Of a stretch of 64,000 nucleotides of DNA, positions 35,620-46,977 are shown one piece after another. The translations under genes and the position numbers were made by a program. The stretch covers positions 96,803,501 through 96,867,500 of the forward strand of contig CM032233.1 in assembly GCA_019009955.1 (NCBI GenBank), read 5' to 3'. The stretch's first letter is position 1, and each line of letters starts with the position of its first letter. Source of the DNA: Riptortus pedestris (taxonomy: Eukaryota > Arthropoda > Insecta > Hemiptera > Alydidae). Below the pieces are notes generated by a model. That model was not told the DNA's origin. It worked only from the letters and a program-made list of their open reading frames with translations, and made no database searches.

Positions 35620-35765
35620 ATATTTATTTCCAGAGCGAAAGCGAGCAAGCCAACGCTGACACTGGCGATCAGTAAGACAGTCCTCACCATAAACTTCACA
35701 TAATTTTTTCCGAGCTTGTAGCGCATTTTTGCCCTTTCGGAAGTAAAACAAACTGAATTTTTAAC
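35620..35765 (-). pseudogene. mariner (Tc1/mariner) transposase N-terminal fragment
   Basis: Minus-strand reading from 35751 gives FYFRKGKNALQARKKLCEVY then GEDCLTDRQCQRWLARFRSG. This is the N-terminal helix-turn-helix (first HTH) of mariner transposases, where the family reads ...F-KGK-A--A---IC-VYGE-A---RTCQ-WF-RF-SG. About 43 residues remain. The frame then runs into family A sequence, so the second HTH and the DD34D catalytic domain are absent. No terminal inverted repeats recognised. The source element inserted in the Lim1 intron just upstream (plus-strand right) of the homeobox exon. Confidence 0.9.
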
Positions 35766-35916
35766 CAACTTGTTGTTTACTAATTAGACTCAGTTATTTA
35801 CTGGACATAGTCTAAAGTCTAATCATTAAAATAGTATAAAAACGACATTAATTATCGAACTAAAAACGACTCGTAAAAAACGACTCGTAAAAATCGACAT
35901 TAATTATCGAACCACC

Positions 35917-35917
<1 letters not shown>

Positions 35918-35976
<59 letters not shown>
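35918..35976. repeat. (TA)n microsatellite
   Basis: About 29 TA units, here not in recognisable family A context. Confidence 0.97.
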
Positions 35977-35979
<3 letters not shown>

Positions 35980-37040
35980 AATCCATATAATACAACTAAT
36001 ATATATAATTTGAAAACTTTTTGTACAACACAGGCTTAATTTGTATTTTAAATTTTGTCCTATATTTGAATTGTGTGCTGGTATGAGTATATAAGAAGAA
36101 TATAAGGTATGAGAATATAAATTAAGAGAAATTTACTTAAGTATTTATTTATAACATTTTTTTATAGTTAGCGTAATTCGAAATTCAATCCCCAAGAGGG
36201 TACAACAAGTAAGTTCGCGAATGGACCGTTCCACATTGTCATTCGATGGATCAAACTTTTTTTTCTGATTCCATTAGCATAACGGTTCAGTATACTTAGA
36301 ATATCCACAACTTATAAACTTAAAAATAAAATAAAGAACTGGTCATAATGAGTGAAAAGATGGTTTTGAAATAGATTAAATATAACAAGAGCTGTAATAA
36401 AATACTTACTGGATCAAATGCAATTTGATTCTAAACTTCTATATGAATCATTACTTTGTTCCCTTGATGTTTTTATGTTAAGTAAAATTAATCAATCTGA
36501 TCAACCATTTTAAATGTATTAGAGAATTTGGTTTCGCTGTAATGACATACGAATTAATCTAATTAGCACTAATACTGAGTTTTTATGATTAGATTTCCTT
36601 GGATCGCCTTTAAAAAAGCAGTCTCGCTCTAAGGTGTTTCGCATTTCCAATTAGTTGGTATTTTACAGAGATTTAACTCATACAGAGAGGCGTGGCTCGG
36701 TAATTACAACGCATAAACAGGTACTAAAGTAGGGCAGGCTATCCTACTTCTAATTATCCCATAATTAGGTTAAATATTGCCTACACGTCTATTACTCAAG
36801 CGAAATGATTATCCTGAGTAGGTATAAAAAGTGTTAATTGAATTAATAAGGAAGGTGAATGAATACAAATATTTATATTATGTACACTAAATATTCAAAT
36901 TGGAGATTTCAATTTAACTGAATGTTTAGTAGTGGACACTTGTCGTTCCAGTTTACTAGAGTAACTTTACAAGTAACTAATTCACAATGAAAATTATAAA
37001 ATATAATTAAAAACATTTTTTTATACAATTAATAAGAAAA
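35980..37040. other. AT-rich intronic spacer, nothing recognised
   Basis: No repeats of the families named here and no coding signal. Confidence 0.5.
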
Positions 37041-37043
37041 TAA

Positions 37044-37660
37044 AACAACGTCCGCCACGCAGGGACTGCGTAAACTAAGCAGAATTCCCACCTGAAGTTT
37101 TACAATAGAGAAATCTGCTTACTAATAACAGTAGTAGTAACTAGTCTCTAAAACAATTTCATGAGAGCCGAACAGTTAAGGAAACGGCCGAACTAGCTTT
37201 CGGCGGAAAGTCGAGAATAGAACCGACTTCATCTTATCAGGCACACACTTAATAAAAATGCAAAATATCTCGGTTAATATTCAAGATAGAGAATAAATGT
37301 ACATAACATTATTCATAGTAAATTTAATTTTCAATAAGATTGGTTTTATACTATTTTTCGATCCAACGCATAATAACGGAGATATTTTGAATTTTCGAAA
37401 ATCCTCCTCTAAACCCCCTCTTCCACTGGTCCGATTTCAGCCATTAACGAACTTGATCTTTCTTTTTACATAAAACGATTAAATATCGAGTTTGGTAACG
37501 ATCAAACAAAAATTGCGACCGTTAGAGCGTCAACAGAAATACTTATAATTTTGAACGGACCTCATTTTCGTCACCTGGAGGATGGACATTTGATGAAATT
37601 TTTCGAAAATCGCGTCATGAGTATGACCTCAATAGCTGATTTCCCCCAAGGGAAATCTGG
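37044..37660 (-). repeat. Family A element, complete (~617 bp)
   Basis: AACGTCCGCCACGCAGGGAC, GTAAACTAAGCAGAATTCCC at the left, CCCCAAGGGAAATCTGGAAT at the right. It has the second-subfamily insert (GAGCCGAACAGTTAAGG) and no TA expansion. Confidence 0.92.
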
Positions 37661-37665
37661 AATAA

Positions 37666-38540
37666 GTACGTCCCCTAGGGCTGCTTAAACTAATCAGATT
37701 TCCCGCATGCTAGACAGGCTACGGATCTGACACAGTCTAATATAAATTTTTCCTGTAATAAGGAGCCTATATAAACTGGACTTGAAATTTAAGCTGAACA
37801 AGACATGTTTAGTAGCTCAGGTGCTCGACGTGAGAACCGCATTTGTTTGAAGAGATATACAGGTAATTGAAAACTAAAAAGTCCGTCACGCAAGGGCTGC
37901 CATTTATCTCAAGACGTAAAAGTTCAATGAAAACAATATTTGGTATTTTGGCTTCAAATAAAGTGCTTAATAATATAACAGCATATAGCATGAGTAGGAG
38001 TAGTGGTTTACTGAGACAGAAAACTAAAAATAATGCAAATATCTCGGTTAATATTAAAAATATTGAAACAGCGTACATAACAACATTTATAGAACATTAA
38101 ATTTGCAATAAGATTGGTTCTATACAATTATATGACCCGGCTCATAGTAACGAAGATATTAGGAATTTTCGAGTTCGTTAATGGCTGAAATCGGACAAGT
38201 GGGAGGGGGGGGGGGGTTTGAGGAGGGGGAATTTGGAAAATTTTTAATTTCTCCGGTACTATTACTCATATCGAAAAAGTGTATAAAACCGATTTTATTG
38301 CAAAGTGAATGATCTATAAATATTGTTTTATATATATTTTCTGTATCATGATTATTAACCGAGATATTTGGATTTTATAGTTTTCAGCCTCCAGCAAACC
38401 CCAACTTCTACTCATGTTAAATAAACAATACTCTGTTATATAACAAACCACATTATTCGAAGCATACATACCAAATATTGTTTTCCAGAGATCTTTATTA
38501 TACGAGATACATGCAAATATGTTCTGGTGACCCCTCCCCC
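37666..38540. repeat. Family A tandem fragment plus inverted dimer
   Basis: 37666-37870 is a partial minus copy (TGCTTAAACTAATCAGATTT). 37876-38170 restarts in minus orientation (AAAAGTCCGTCACGCAAGGG). At ~38170 the sequence flips to plus orientation (TTCGTTAATGGCTGAAATCG...) and runs to ~38540 (GATACATGCAAATATGTTC). No microsatellite lies at the junction. Confidence 0.8.
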
Positions 38541-38693
38541 CCCCGTCTTATGTTTATGGACTACTGAAATTTGATTGATTTGAGATAAAAATTATTCTGA
38601 TTTATTATAAATTAGAGTACTAGATATAGTAAATAGTTTTCAATCAAATTAATATGTTACATTGTGATATATTACAGTAATTGTTTTAGCAGA

Positions 38694-39274
38694 TTTCCCT
38701 TAATGGAAATCAGCTATTGAGTTCGTACTCATGGCGCGATTTTCGATATTTTTCTTCAAATGTCCATCGATCCTACCTAGGAGATGACGGAAATGAGGTC
38801 CGTTGATATATATATTTGTCTGTTACCGCTCCAGCGGTCGGGATTATTGTTTAATCGTTATCAAACTCGATATTTAGTCGTTTTATGTAAAAAGAAAGAT
38901 CAAGTTCGTTAACGGCTGAAATCGGACCAGAAGGAAGGGGGGGGGGTTAGAGGGGAGGGCTTTCGAAAATTCGAAATATCTCTGTTACTGCACGTCGGAT
39001 CGAAAATTTGTTTATTGAAAGATCTATAAATGTTTTCATTATCTTTAATATTAACCGAGATATTTGCGTTTTTTTAGTTTTCGGCTTTCAGTAAACCCCC
39101 ACTCATACTCATGTCATATCAACAATATGCTGTTATATTATGAAGCACTTTATTTGAAGCCTAAATAACAAATATTGTTCTCATTGAACTTTTACGTCAT
39201 GAGATTAATGCAAATATGGGACGCAAGTGGGAAATCTGCTTAGTTAACGCAGCCCCTGCTTGACGGACTTTTTT
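38694..39274 (+). repeat. Family A element, complete (~580 bp), reference copy
   Basis: Best copy for structure. 5' end TTTAGCAGATTTCCCTTAAT with palindrome TTTCCCTTAATGGAAAT; CGTACTCATGGCGCG; short (TA) at ~38806; TCTGTTACCGCTCCAGCGG; TTAACCGAGATATTTGCG; and AACCCCCACTCATACTCATG. The inverted subterminal repeat GTGGGAAATCTGCTTAG follows, then stem-loop CGCAGCCCCTGC and tail TTGACGGACTTTTTT. No coding capacity. Confidence 0.93.
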
Positions 39275-39814
39275 AATTTAAGATATATAGATGGGAGGAG
39301 TAGAGGTTGGGCAGTGCTGTGCCCCGAAAAAATTCGGACGTATATAAAGGATGTGTGAAGAGGCTAGACGTTGCGGGGTGGATGACCCATGTGTCCAGCT
39401 CTCCCAGGGACTGGTTGCCCTCCCTCTCATTAGTCATACCTCCAATTTATGAATCGGAGGAAACAAAACGTGGGAAAAAGGCAGCCGCCGCAACACCACA
39501 TAATTCACGCTTTTTAAAAAATAAAAAATAGAAAAGACGGCTCTTCGAGAAATATATCTTCCATTCAAAAATATTTAGTGTTGACTCTAGAAAAAGACAC
39601 TTCTCTAATGAAATTTGAAGTAGTAATGCTAATAAATTATTACCACATAATGATTTAATGTTCTCCTCGTGAAAATGTATTTTATTTGATAAAATAAATA
39701 AATAAATAAAAACATAAAAAGTTCAGGTATGTGAAATGGAATGAATGAAATGAAATGCATTTATATTATATAACAAATGAATAGACAAAAGACAATTTTT
39801 ACTTCCTACTTACA

Positions 39815-40080
39815 AAAAAGTCCGTCACGTAGGCGCTGCGTAAACTAAGCAGATTTCTCATGTTTTGGTATAACACACTTGTGATCAATCATATAATTTC
39901 ACCACATATTCTCTACTTCTACGTAAAGTAAGTGATATTTTTTGAATTTTCATATCCCCCTCAACCCCTCCCTCCTATTCCTAGCTCATTTCAGCCATTA
40001 ACTATGATGATCTTCAGTAATAAATGAAACAGTTAACTATCAAGTAAGGTATAGGAGAAACCAACTTTTCTGAGTTAAAA
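39815..40080 (-). repeat. Family A, partial (second subfamily)
   Basis: AAAAAAGTCCGTCACGTAGG, CTAAGCAGATTTCTCATG, TTTCACCACATATTCTC; ends around ATCAAGTAAGGTATAGG. Confidence 0.75.
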
Positions 40081-40114
40081 ATGTAAAATCTTAAATGAAG
40101 GCGTCATTATCACA

Positions 40115-40430
40115 TATCACATTCGCATTTATCTCAGAAAGTAATAGTTCAATGGGAACGACATCAAGTATTTAAATTTTAAATTAAGTGCTCCATGGTA
40201 TAATACGTTATTGCTAATATGACATCAGTCAGAGAGGGGGTTTTGTACAATTATTCGATCCGACGTATAATAATACAGATATTTCGAGTTTTCGAAATTC
40301 TCCCATTTTCTAAACACTGGTTCGATTTCGGCCGTTTACAAACTTGATCATTATTTTTACATAAAACGTTTAGATATCTATTTTGGTAACGATGAAAAAA
40401 AAAAAAATACGACCATTAGAGTGTTAACAG

Positions 40431-40498
<68 letters not shown>

Positions 40499-40930
40499 CG
40501 GTTACCACTCTAGCGGATGTGATTTTTGTCTTATCGTTAGCAAACTGGATATTTAGTCGCTTTATGTAGTTCGTTAACAGCTGAACTCGGAACAGTGAGA
40601 GGGGGAGGGTTTTGAGTGGAGAATTTTGAAAATTCAAAATATCTCCGTTACTATAAGTCGGATAGAAAATCGTTGGTACGTGTAAAGAATGAATGTTATT
40701 GCAAATTAAATGTACTATAAATATTGTTATATACATGTATTCCCTCTCTTGAATATTAACCGAGATATTTGCATTATTCAGTTTTTAGCCTTCAGAAAAC
40801 CCCCACTTCTACACGTGTTAAATAAGCAATACTATGTTATACAGTAAACCACATTATCCGAAGCCTAAATACCAAATGTTGTATTCCAGAGATCTTTATT
40901 ATACGAGATAGATGCAAATATGTTCTCTTA
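40115..40930. repeat. Family A inverted dimer around (TA)n
   Basis: 40115-40435 reads minus (TCAATGGGAACGACATC... to ATTAGAGTGTTAACAGAC) and (TA)n is at 40436-40494. 40495-40930 reads plus (GTCGGTTACCACTCTAGCGG to GATAGATGCAAATATG). Outer arms end without the subterminal motifs. Confidence 0.85.
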
Positions 40931-41059
40931 AATTCATGGATTACTAAAATTTGATTGATTCAGATAAAAATTATTCTTATTCATTATAAATTACAGTACT
41001 GGATACAGTACATAGTTCCCAATATGTATTTTATATTATGATATGTTTCAGTTAATGTT

Positions 41060-41240
41060 TTTCTTTTCGGTGAGCCGTTGGCAGACCTGTTTGTTAATAT
41101 TTGAGACGCTTCCCGCCGGCAGGGGAAAGATTTCTTATTACCGTTTGTATTTATTCACTTAATATTCACGGTGCTCTTGTGTTAGAAGTATGTAGGTTAA
41201 TCTGTTATTAATCTTCAGGAGAGAAATTCGCTTAGTTGAC
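41060..41240 (+). repeat. Family A long-subfamily fragment
   Basis: Inverse of the extra block of 7770-7920: GCAGACCTGTTTGTTAA, TTTATTCACTTAATATTCAC, then GAGAAATTCGCTTAGTTGAC. Confidence 0.6.
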
Positions 41241-41768
41241 GTTTTGTAAATTATTATTACCACATTATTAGATACTGAATTGGCTAAGTTTCTGACGTAC
41301 AGAAAAAATATTTACAACAGAGTGTGATATGTGATAAAAAAATAAACGGATATTGTGATTTTAAGGAATAATACTAATACGAACTATGGAAATAACTATT
41401 TTCATACTGAATTAAGATTGAATGAACGTGTTTTAATCAATTTAATAAATTATTTTTAAGATTGCTTCCGAATGTAAGAAATATTTATAGTATAAATTAA
41501 ACGGTGAGTTACTAGTAAAACAGTAATAAAGTGGAAATATACTAACATAAAGTAGCAATAAAGTTGTGTTGTACAATATGCCAATAAAATTGCCTAGTCA
41601 TTTTAATTACACCTCTTCTTATTGTAATCGTATACTCTATTGTTTCTTCTAAGATGCAATAAATATATAGCTATTTATATTCTTAATGAAAATAGAATGT
41701 AATTTCATACCCTTCTAATATAATATTAAAACACTACTTTTTTCTGGTTTCATTTTTAAAGTAGTTTA
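41241..41768. other. AT-rich spacer, nothing recognised
   Basis: No feature supported. Confidence 0.5.
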
Positions 41769-41770
41769 GT

Positions 41771-42190
41771 AAAAAAGTCCGTCACGTGGGTGCGTAAACT
41801 AAGCAGATTCCCCATGAGCTGGTACACGATTTCAAATTCATTTTAACACATATTCTTTCCTTATAGATAAAAACCGATGAGTAGAGAGGGGTAGTAAAGC
41901 CCGAAAACAAGACAGTACGAATAATTGGGTTAATACTTGTGTTAAGAAAAAATGCATTCAACAACAATTGTAGAGCATGAATAGTTTAACCAGGTTGGTT
42001 CAATAACATTTCACGATCCAACTCATAATAAGGGAGATAAATTGAATGTTTTCATCCCCCCTCCCCAACCCCCATTGTTCCTGGTCCGATCTCCGCCAAT
42101 AAAAGTATGATTTTTAGTGTAGACTGAAACGGTTAAATATCGAGTTTGGTATAGAATAAATACAAATTTCAGAGTTACACAGAAATATGT
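41771..42190 (-). repeat. Family A, partial (second subfamily)
   Basis: AAAAAAGTCCGTCACGTGGG, GTAAACTAAGCAGATTCCCC through GTTAAATATCGAGTTTGG; the TTAGCAG end is lost. Confidence 0.78.
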
Positions 42191-42339
42191 TAATTAATTA
42201 ATTAATCATGAGTAAAGAACGAAAAATCTTAATTGTTGACGTCATCCCATAACGTAACAAACAACAAACAAAATAAAGCTGCCCTATTCCTGAAGCTACC
42301 TGTATGGTCAGCCTCCTGATCTGCCAATTTCTTGGTAAA

Positions 42340-42342
42340 GCT

Positions 42343-42372
<30 letters not shown>
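42340..42372. repeat. Poly(T) tract
   Basis: About 30 T at 42343-42372. Confidence 0.9.
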
Positions 42373-42378
<6 letters not shown>

Positions 42379-42734
42379 TTTAAATTGTAAATGAAAATTT
42401 GGAATAAATTGAATTTACCTCAGGTAAGAGTGCAGCTTAATATTTTCATCTTTATTTTTTATATAAGTGATGATTGATGATTCTTATAGATGATTTAACG
42501 ATAAGTCCTGCAGATCACCTTTTGTCAGTCCATATTCTGTTAATGTCGTCACCGTTTTTTTATGGAGTACTCCTCTTGAACCGAACAGTAACCCCATAAC
42601 CGTCTTGGATTTGGTATTTTTTTGAAAAATAGGGGCAGCATGGTTCATATATTGATTTCTTCTCTTGGTCCACCTCGTCTGCTTGATATTTGTTCGTCTC
42701 AAAACGGACAGTAGGATCCAGATTTATGTCTTTC

Positions 42735-43008
42735 ATATATATATATATATATATAAGGTTGTATAAATTTTGGTATGTACGGTTGTTTTTACCATCTTGA
42801 TTATTTGCATTGTATATTTTTCTGCCTTGAGTAAACCTCCATTCCTACTCATATCATATTAATAGTGCGCTGTTTGTTATATTATGAAGGACATTATTTG
42901 AAGCATAAATAGCAAATACTGTTTTCATTGGACTTTTGCGTTATCAAAAAAATGGAAATACGTGAGAAATCTGCTTAGTTAACGCAGCCCCTGCGTGACA
43001 GACTTTCA
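42735..43008 (+). repeat. Family A, stem-loop half
   Basis: (TA)9 at 42737-42754, ATTCCTACTCATATCATATT, GAGAAATCTGCTTAGTTAAC, CGCAGCCCCTGCGTGACAGA. The 5' half is missing. Confidence 0.82.
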
Positions 43009-43009
43009 T

Positions 43010-43645
43010 GGGTCAACCCTGGTTAACATTAAAATGTTTATTTTCGGGGCGTTAATTGAAACTATTTGAATTATTATGAGGGAAGTTACTTTGTTTGTAA
43101 TTGGCATTGAGTCAGAATTTTATAACAAAATATAAAATCTTTAAAAGGCCCCAGGCGAGGAGTAAACCAGCCGTCAGGCTGAGATGTCATAGGCAGGCTC
43201 GACTCGCCCTCAATTCTATTTTTACCAGAGTTAATAAGCGAGTCTTCAAGGAAGGCGCAAGCCAAAATCCGAGATTGGTCCGTCAGTCAAGGGAGCACCT
43301 AGAAATAATTACGTCATTTTTAAAGATCCACTCTCATGAGTGATAGCTATAAGTCATTGGGGCCCCGTATGAAAGGCGCGCGGTGGGCCTCCCGAGTCAC
43401 TTCGAAAATAACTCATCTACCTTCGGGACTCCTCGTATTATTTTAGATGGGGATGATTAAAGGGCGTTTCTTCAAGCGGCAGTGTTGATCAGCCTGTCCG
43501 CACAGTCGCCGGCATATATCAAAGCACCTCTCCTATCCCAAGCAGATATACCCCCACCCCACCCCACAACCTATAACTCATTATTTCTTATTCTATTTAC
43601 CTTTAAACAAGCGAATAGACCCCACATCGCCCTCATAACAAAATT
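43010..43645. other. GC-richer segment of unknown origin
   Basis: 43150-43560 is clearly richer in GC than the intron (GGGGCCCCGTATGAAAGGCG and similar). Frames are short and show no domain. Probably part of an unrecognised element. Confidence 0.35.
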
Positions 43646-43648
43646 CTA

Positions 43649-43800
43649 AAAAAAGTCCGTCACGCAGGTGCTGCGTTACCTAAGTAGATTTCCTGGCGTG
43701 GGTCACGCATTAATCCTAAGTTCAATGAGAACAAAATTTGATATTTAGGCTTCATATAAAGTGCTTCATAATATAACACTTATTGTTAAAATGTCATGCT
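43649..43800 (-). repeat. Family A, stem-loop end only
   Basis: AAAAAAAGTCCGTCACGCAG, CCTAAGTAGATTTCCTGG, TTCATATAAAGTGCTTCAT; truncated by the next copy. Confidence 0.8.
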
Positions 43801-43806
43801 GAAAAC

Positions 43807-44440
43807 TAAAACGTCCGTCACGCAGGGGCTGCATTAACTAAGCAGATATCCCAAGTGCGTCACGTTTTTGCATTTTTCTCAAAAATTATAAGTTCAATGG
43901 GAACAATATTTGGTATTTAAGCTTCAAATAACATTCTTCATAACATAGTAGAATATTGTTAATATGAGATGAATAGGAGTGGGAGTTTTATGAAGACCGA
44001 AAACAAAAAAAATGCAAATATCTCAGTTAATTATCAAGAGAGTGAAAAAATGTACATAACAACATTTATAGAACATTACATTTGCAATAAGATTGGCTCT
44101 ATACAATTTTTCGGTCCGACGCATAATAACGGAGATATTAAGAATTTTTTAAATTCTCCCCGTCTAACCCCCCCCCCCCCCCTCCTCCGGTCCGATTTCA
44201 GCCGTTAACAAACTTGATCTGTCTTTTTGTATAAAAGGATTATATATCAAGTTTGGTAAAGGTAGAACAAAAATTGTGACTGCTAGAGCGGTAACAGACA
44301 AATATATATATAGTTTTGAACAGACCTCATTTTCGTCATCTCCTGGGTAGGATCGATGGACATTTGAAGAAAAATTCCGAAAATCGCGTCATGAGTATGA
44401 CCTCAATAGCTGATTTCCCTTGAGGGAAATCTGATAAAAA
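43807..44440 (-). repeat. Family A element, complete (~634 bp)
   Basis: AAAACGTCCGTCACGCAGGG, CTAAGCAGATATCCCAAG at the left, CTTGAGGGAAATCTGATAAA at the right. Unexpanded TATATATA near 44305 and a C-run at 44168-44182. Confidence 0.92.
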
Positions 44441-45099
44441 TGCAAATATGTCTTAATAATCAAGAAAGAGATAAACGTTCAGAACAAAATTTATAGAATA
44501 TTATATTTGCAATAAGATTGCTTCTATACCATTTTTCGATCCGACGTACAATAACTTAGTTCTTAAGAGAATTCTTGAAATTCTCCCCTTCTAAACCCAC
44601 CTATTCGATTTCAGAACTTAACGAACTTGATCTTTAGTTTGACACAAAACCTTTAAATATCGAGCTCGGTAACTATTAAACATAAAATGCAAATGCTAGA
44701 GCGTTAACAGACAAATATATATAAGTCATATCTGTCGGTGCATACCGTCGTCACTGGCTGATGATCGAGTAGAGTTGGCAAGCCCTTTCGATGCAAAGGC
44801 ACCATCTTCAAGCCCGTCTAGACTGAGTACAACTCTAGACGGCTTGAAGAAAGCACAATGCCAACTGTACTCGACCATCAGCCAGTGTCGACGGTCATCA
44901 CCGACAGATATGACGACAGTATCAGCTATACTTGCGGTTCCAACCCTTTACTTGATTTACCAATATATATATAGTTTTGAACGAACCTCATTTTCGTCAT
45001 CTCCTGGGTAGGATCGATAGACATTTGAGGAAATTTTTCAACAATCGCGCCACGAGCGCGACCTAAGTAACTGATTTCCCTAAAGGGAAATCTGCTAAC
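44441..45099 (-). repeat. Family A element, stem-loop end missing, split by a foldback
   Basis: Adjoins the preceding copy head to tail. ATGCAAATATGTCTTAATAA to GTTAACAGACAAATATATAT, then the foldback insert 44725-44914. It resumes AATATATATATAGTTTTGAA and ends CTAAAGGGAAATCTGCTAAC. Confidence 0.85.
44725..44914. mobile_element. 190-bp foldback element in family A
   Basis: Arms begin GTCATATCTGTCGGTG (44725) and end with its complement CACCGACAGATATGAC (44914). They pair along most of their length: CACTGGCTGATG / CATCAGCCAGTG, GTCTAGA / TCTAGAC. There are several mismatches and an unequal part (44781-44805). No coding capacity. GC-richer than its host. The TSD is not obvious. Confidence 0.8.
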
Positions 45100-45150
45100 A
45101 CAATTCGAATAAATAGAATTATTGCATTTTTAAAAGCTCATCTTCCCTCA

Positions 45151-45740
45151 AAAAAGAAGGTTCGTCACTTTGGGGTTGCGTAAACTAAACAGATTACCCA
45201 CGAGCTCTGGAGTATGACCTCACTATTTCGCACGTAGGACGAAGCCTATATAACCAGGAATATAAATAGCAGCTGGATATGAAATGTTTAGTAAAAGTGA
45301 AAATCGCGGTTGAAGAAGTGGAGGTTTATTGAAGCCTGAGTACTAAAAAAATGCGAATATCTCTGTTTATGTTCAAGATAGAGGAAAGTAGAACAAAATC
45401 TATACGATATCAAATTTTCAATAAGTTTTCTTCTATAACATTTTGTAATTGGACTCATAATAATAGGGATTTTTGAAATTTTGATTCCCCTCCCCACTTC
45501 TTGGGGTTTCCTCCTCCCTAAATCCTACTCCTCACTTCAGGCGATAACGAACTCGATGGTTATTTCACGCAAATTTTTTAAATGTCAAACTTGGTAATGA
45601 CCAAACAAAAATTGCGACCGCTAGAGTGACATTTTTTTCCTGGGGAGGATCATTGGACAATGAAAGAAATGTTTCGATGTCTACAACCTCAATAGTTGAC
45701 TTCACACATGCCATTTTTCTGTAAGAGAAATCTGCTAAAA
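45151..45740 (-). repeat. Family A element, complete, diverged (~590 bp)
   Basis: GAAGGTTCGTCACTTTGGGG, GTAAACTAAACAGATTACCC at the left; GTAAGAGAAATCTGCTAAAA at the right. Confidence 0.82.
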
Positions 45741-46300
45741 ATGAGTTCCATTGAAATGCGCACGTGTTTAATATGAACGATAAACCATGCTCAAACTAAT
45801 ACACATATTCTCTGTTAATCCTCTTGTGGTCACATTTTTTATTTCACTATTACATTATTATTACTCGCCAATCAATGCATTTAGCCCGAGTGTTGCTTCA
45901 TAATTTTAATCCAAGTAGCAGCACATATCCTGAGTGATTGGCATTCCAAAATTAAAGAGCACGGCATATGAACATCTGCTTTCTATAAATCTAAGTAACC
46001 CCCGTATCATATGAGTGATTTAGATTTAGTTCTATTGGATTCTGAAACTGTTCACAGATGTTACTATTACTGCAGACCATCCAATCATTGGTTCTCACTT
46101 GGTTCGTCTTAAAACATTTTTCAAACTCATTAGTTTATGGCTCTCATTATTTTATATATAAATAAAACTCTAAGGTTTGTCTGATTTTCTATTTAAATTT
46201 GGTAGGGATACTTTTTTTTTTGCGATTCAGAGCATTCTAAGAGCAATGGCATAAAAATTGAAAAGCTCGTATGCCAGTCTGCACGTTTGTTAACCAATCT
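45741..46300. other. Intronic spacer, nothing recognised
   Basis: No feature supported. Confidence 0.45.
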
Positions 46301-46308
46301 CTCAAAAG

Positions 46309-46506
46309 ATTAGCCATGTGAGTTAAGACGTCTTTGTCTCACTTCATCAACCTAGAGACGTGAATTCGACTCAAATGGGCAATATGAATTTATCTAGTGA
46401 CGAACTCATTAAATAAAATCCTTAGCCCTGGCTGTAAAAGGGTGGTAACCTGTAGATAACCCGTCCCAATTATCCTTAGTAGCACAAAGAGAATGTTAAT
46501 AAGAAA
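46309..46506 (+). repeat. tRNA-derived SINE, full-length, diverged
   Basis: GCCATGTGAGTTAAGACG (A-box region), a B-box-like ACGTGAATTCGACTC at ~46360, GGGTGGTAACCTGTAGATAA, and 3' end TAGTAGCACAAAGAGAATG TTAATAAG. Same family as 3956-4177. The MITE at 46515 inserted just after its tail. Confidence 0.82.
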
Positions 46507-46514
46507 CATCATTC

Positions 46515-46977
46515 GGTACTTATTGATTATCGGGAGGCCACCCATTTAAAGAAGATTATTACATCATAATTAAAAGAAAATCACTTTATTATTCAAAATA
46601 ACACTTATAGAATTTATATATGACAAAATGGTTAACTGGAGGCCACTCATGATTTACAAATAAAATATTTACTGTTTCAAAACCGCGTATAACTAGCTAT
46701 TCGCTGTTATAACTATCGCTTTAGATTGTGCCATTTGTTATAAGAAAATGAGTGATCGTTTTTTATTAAACCAAGTGGACAGTTACCAGAGTTCATGTGG
46801 CCGGGGACGACCGCTTTATGCGACATCGTCCAGTTTTGGGCTAACTCTAGTTTAAAATTACATTTTGTCATTCAAATAAATTCTTGAAGTGTTATTTTAA
46901 AGAATAAAGTGTTCTTTTTAATATGATTTAATAATCATGTTTAAAAGGCTACCCCCTCCCGATAATCGATAAGTACC
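46515..46977. mobile_element. MITE 2, 463 bp, long TIRs and perfect 8-bp TSD
   Basis: Flanked by identical CATCATTC (46507-46514 and 46978-46985). Terminal inverted repeats start GGTACTTAT(T/C)GATTATCGGG and remain similar for ~110 bp, through ATTATTACATCATAATTAAA, TCAAAATAACACTT and GACAAAATG. 8-bp TSD suggests hAT or P group; the terminus is not CAG. No transposase. A second, older copy is at 22110-22470. Confidence 0.95.

Noticed and set aside
39307..39531. 74-codon plus-strand frame after family A
   Set aside because: GC-richer than the surroundings but without a recognisable domain; possibly transposon debris, insufficient for a call.
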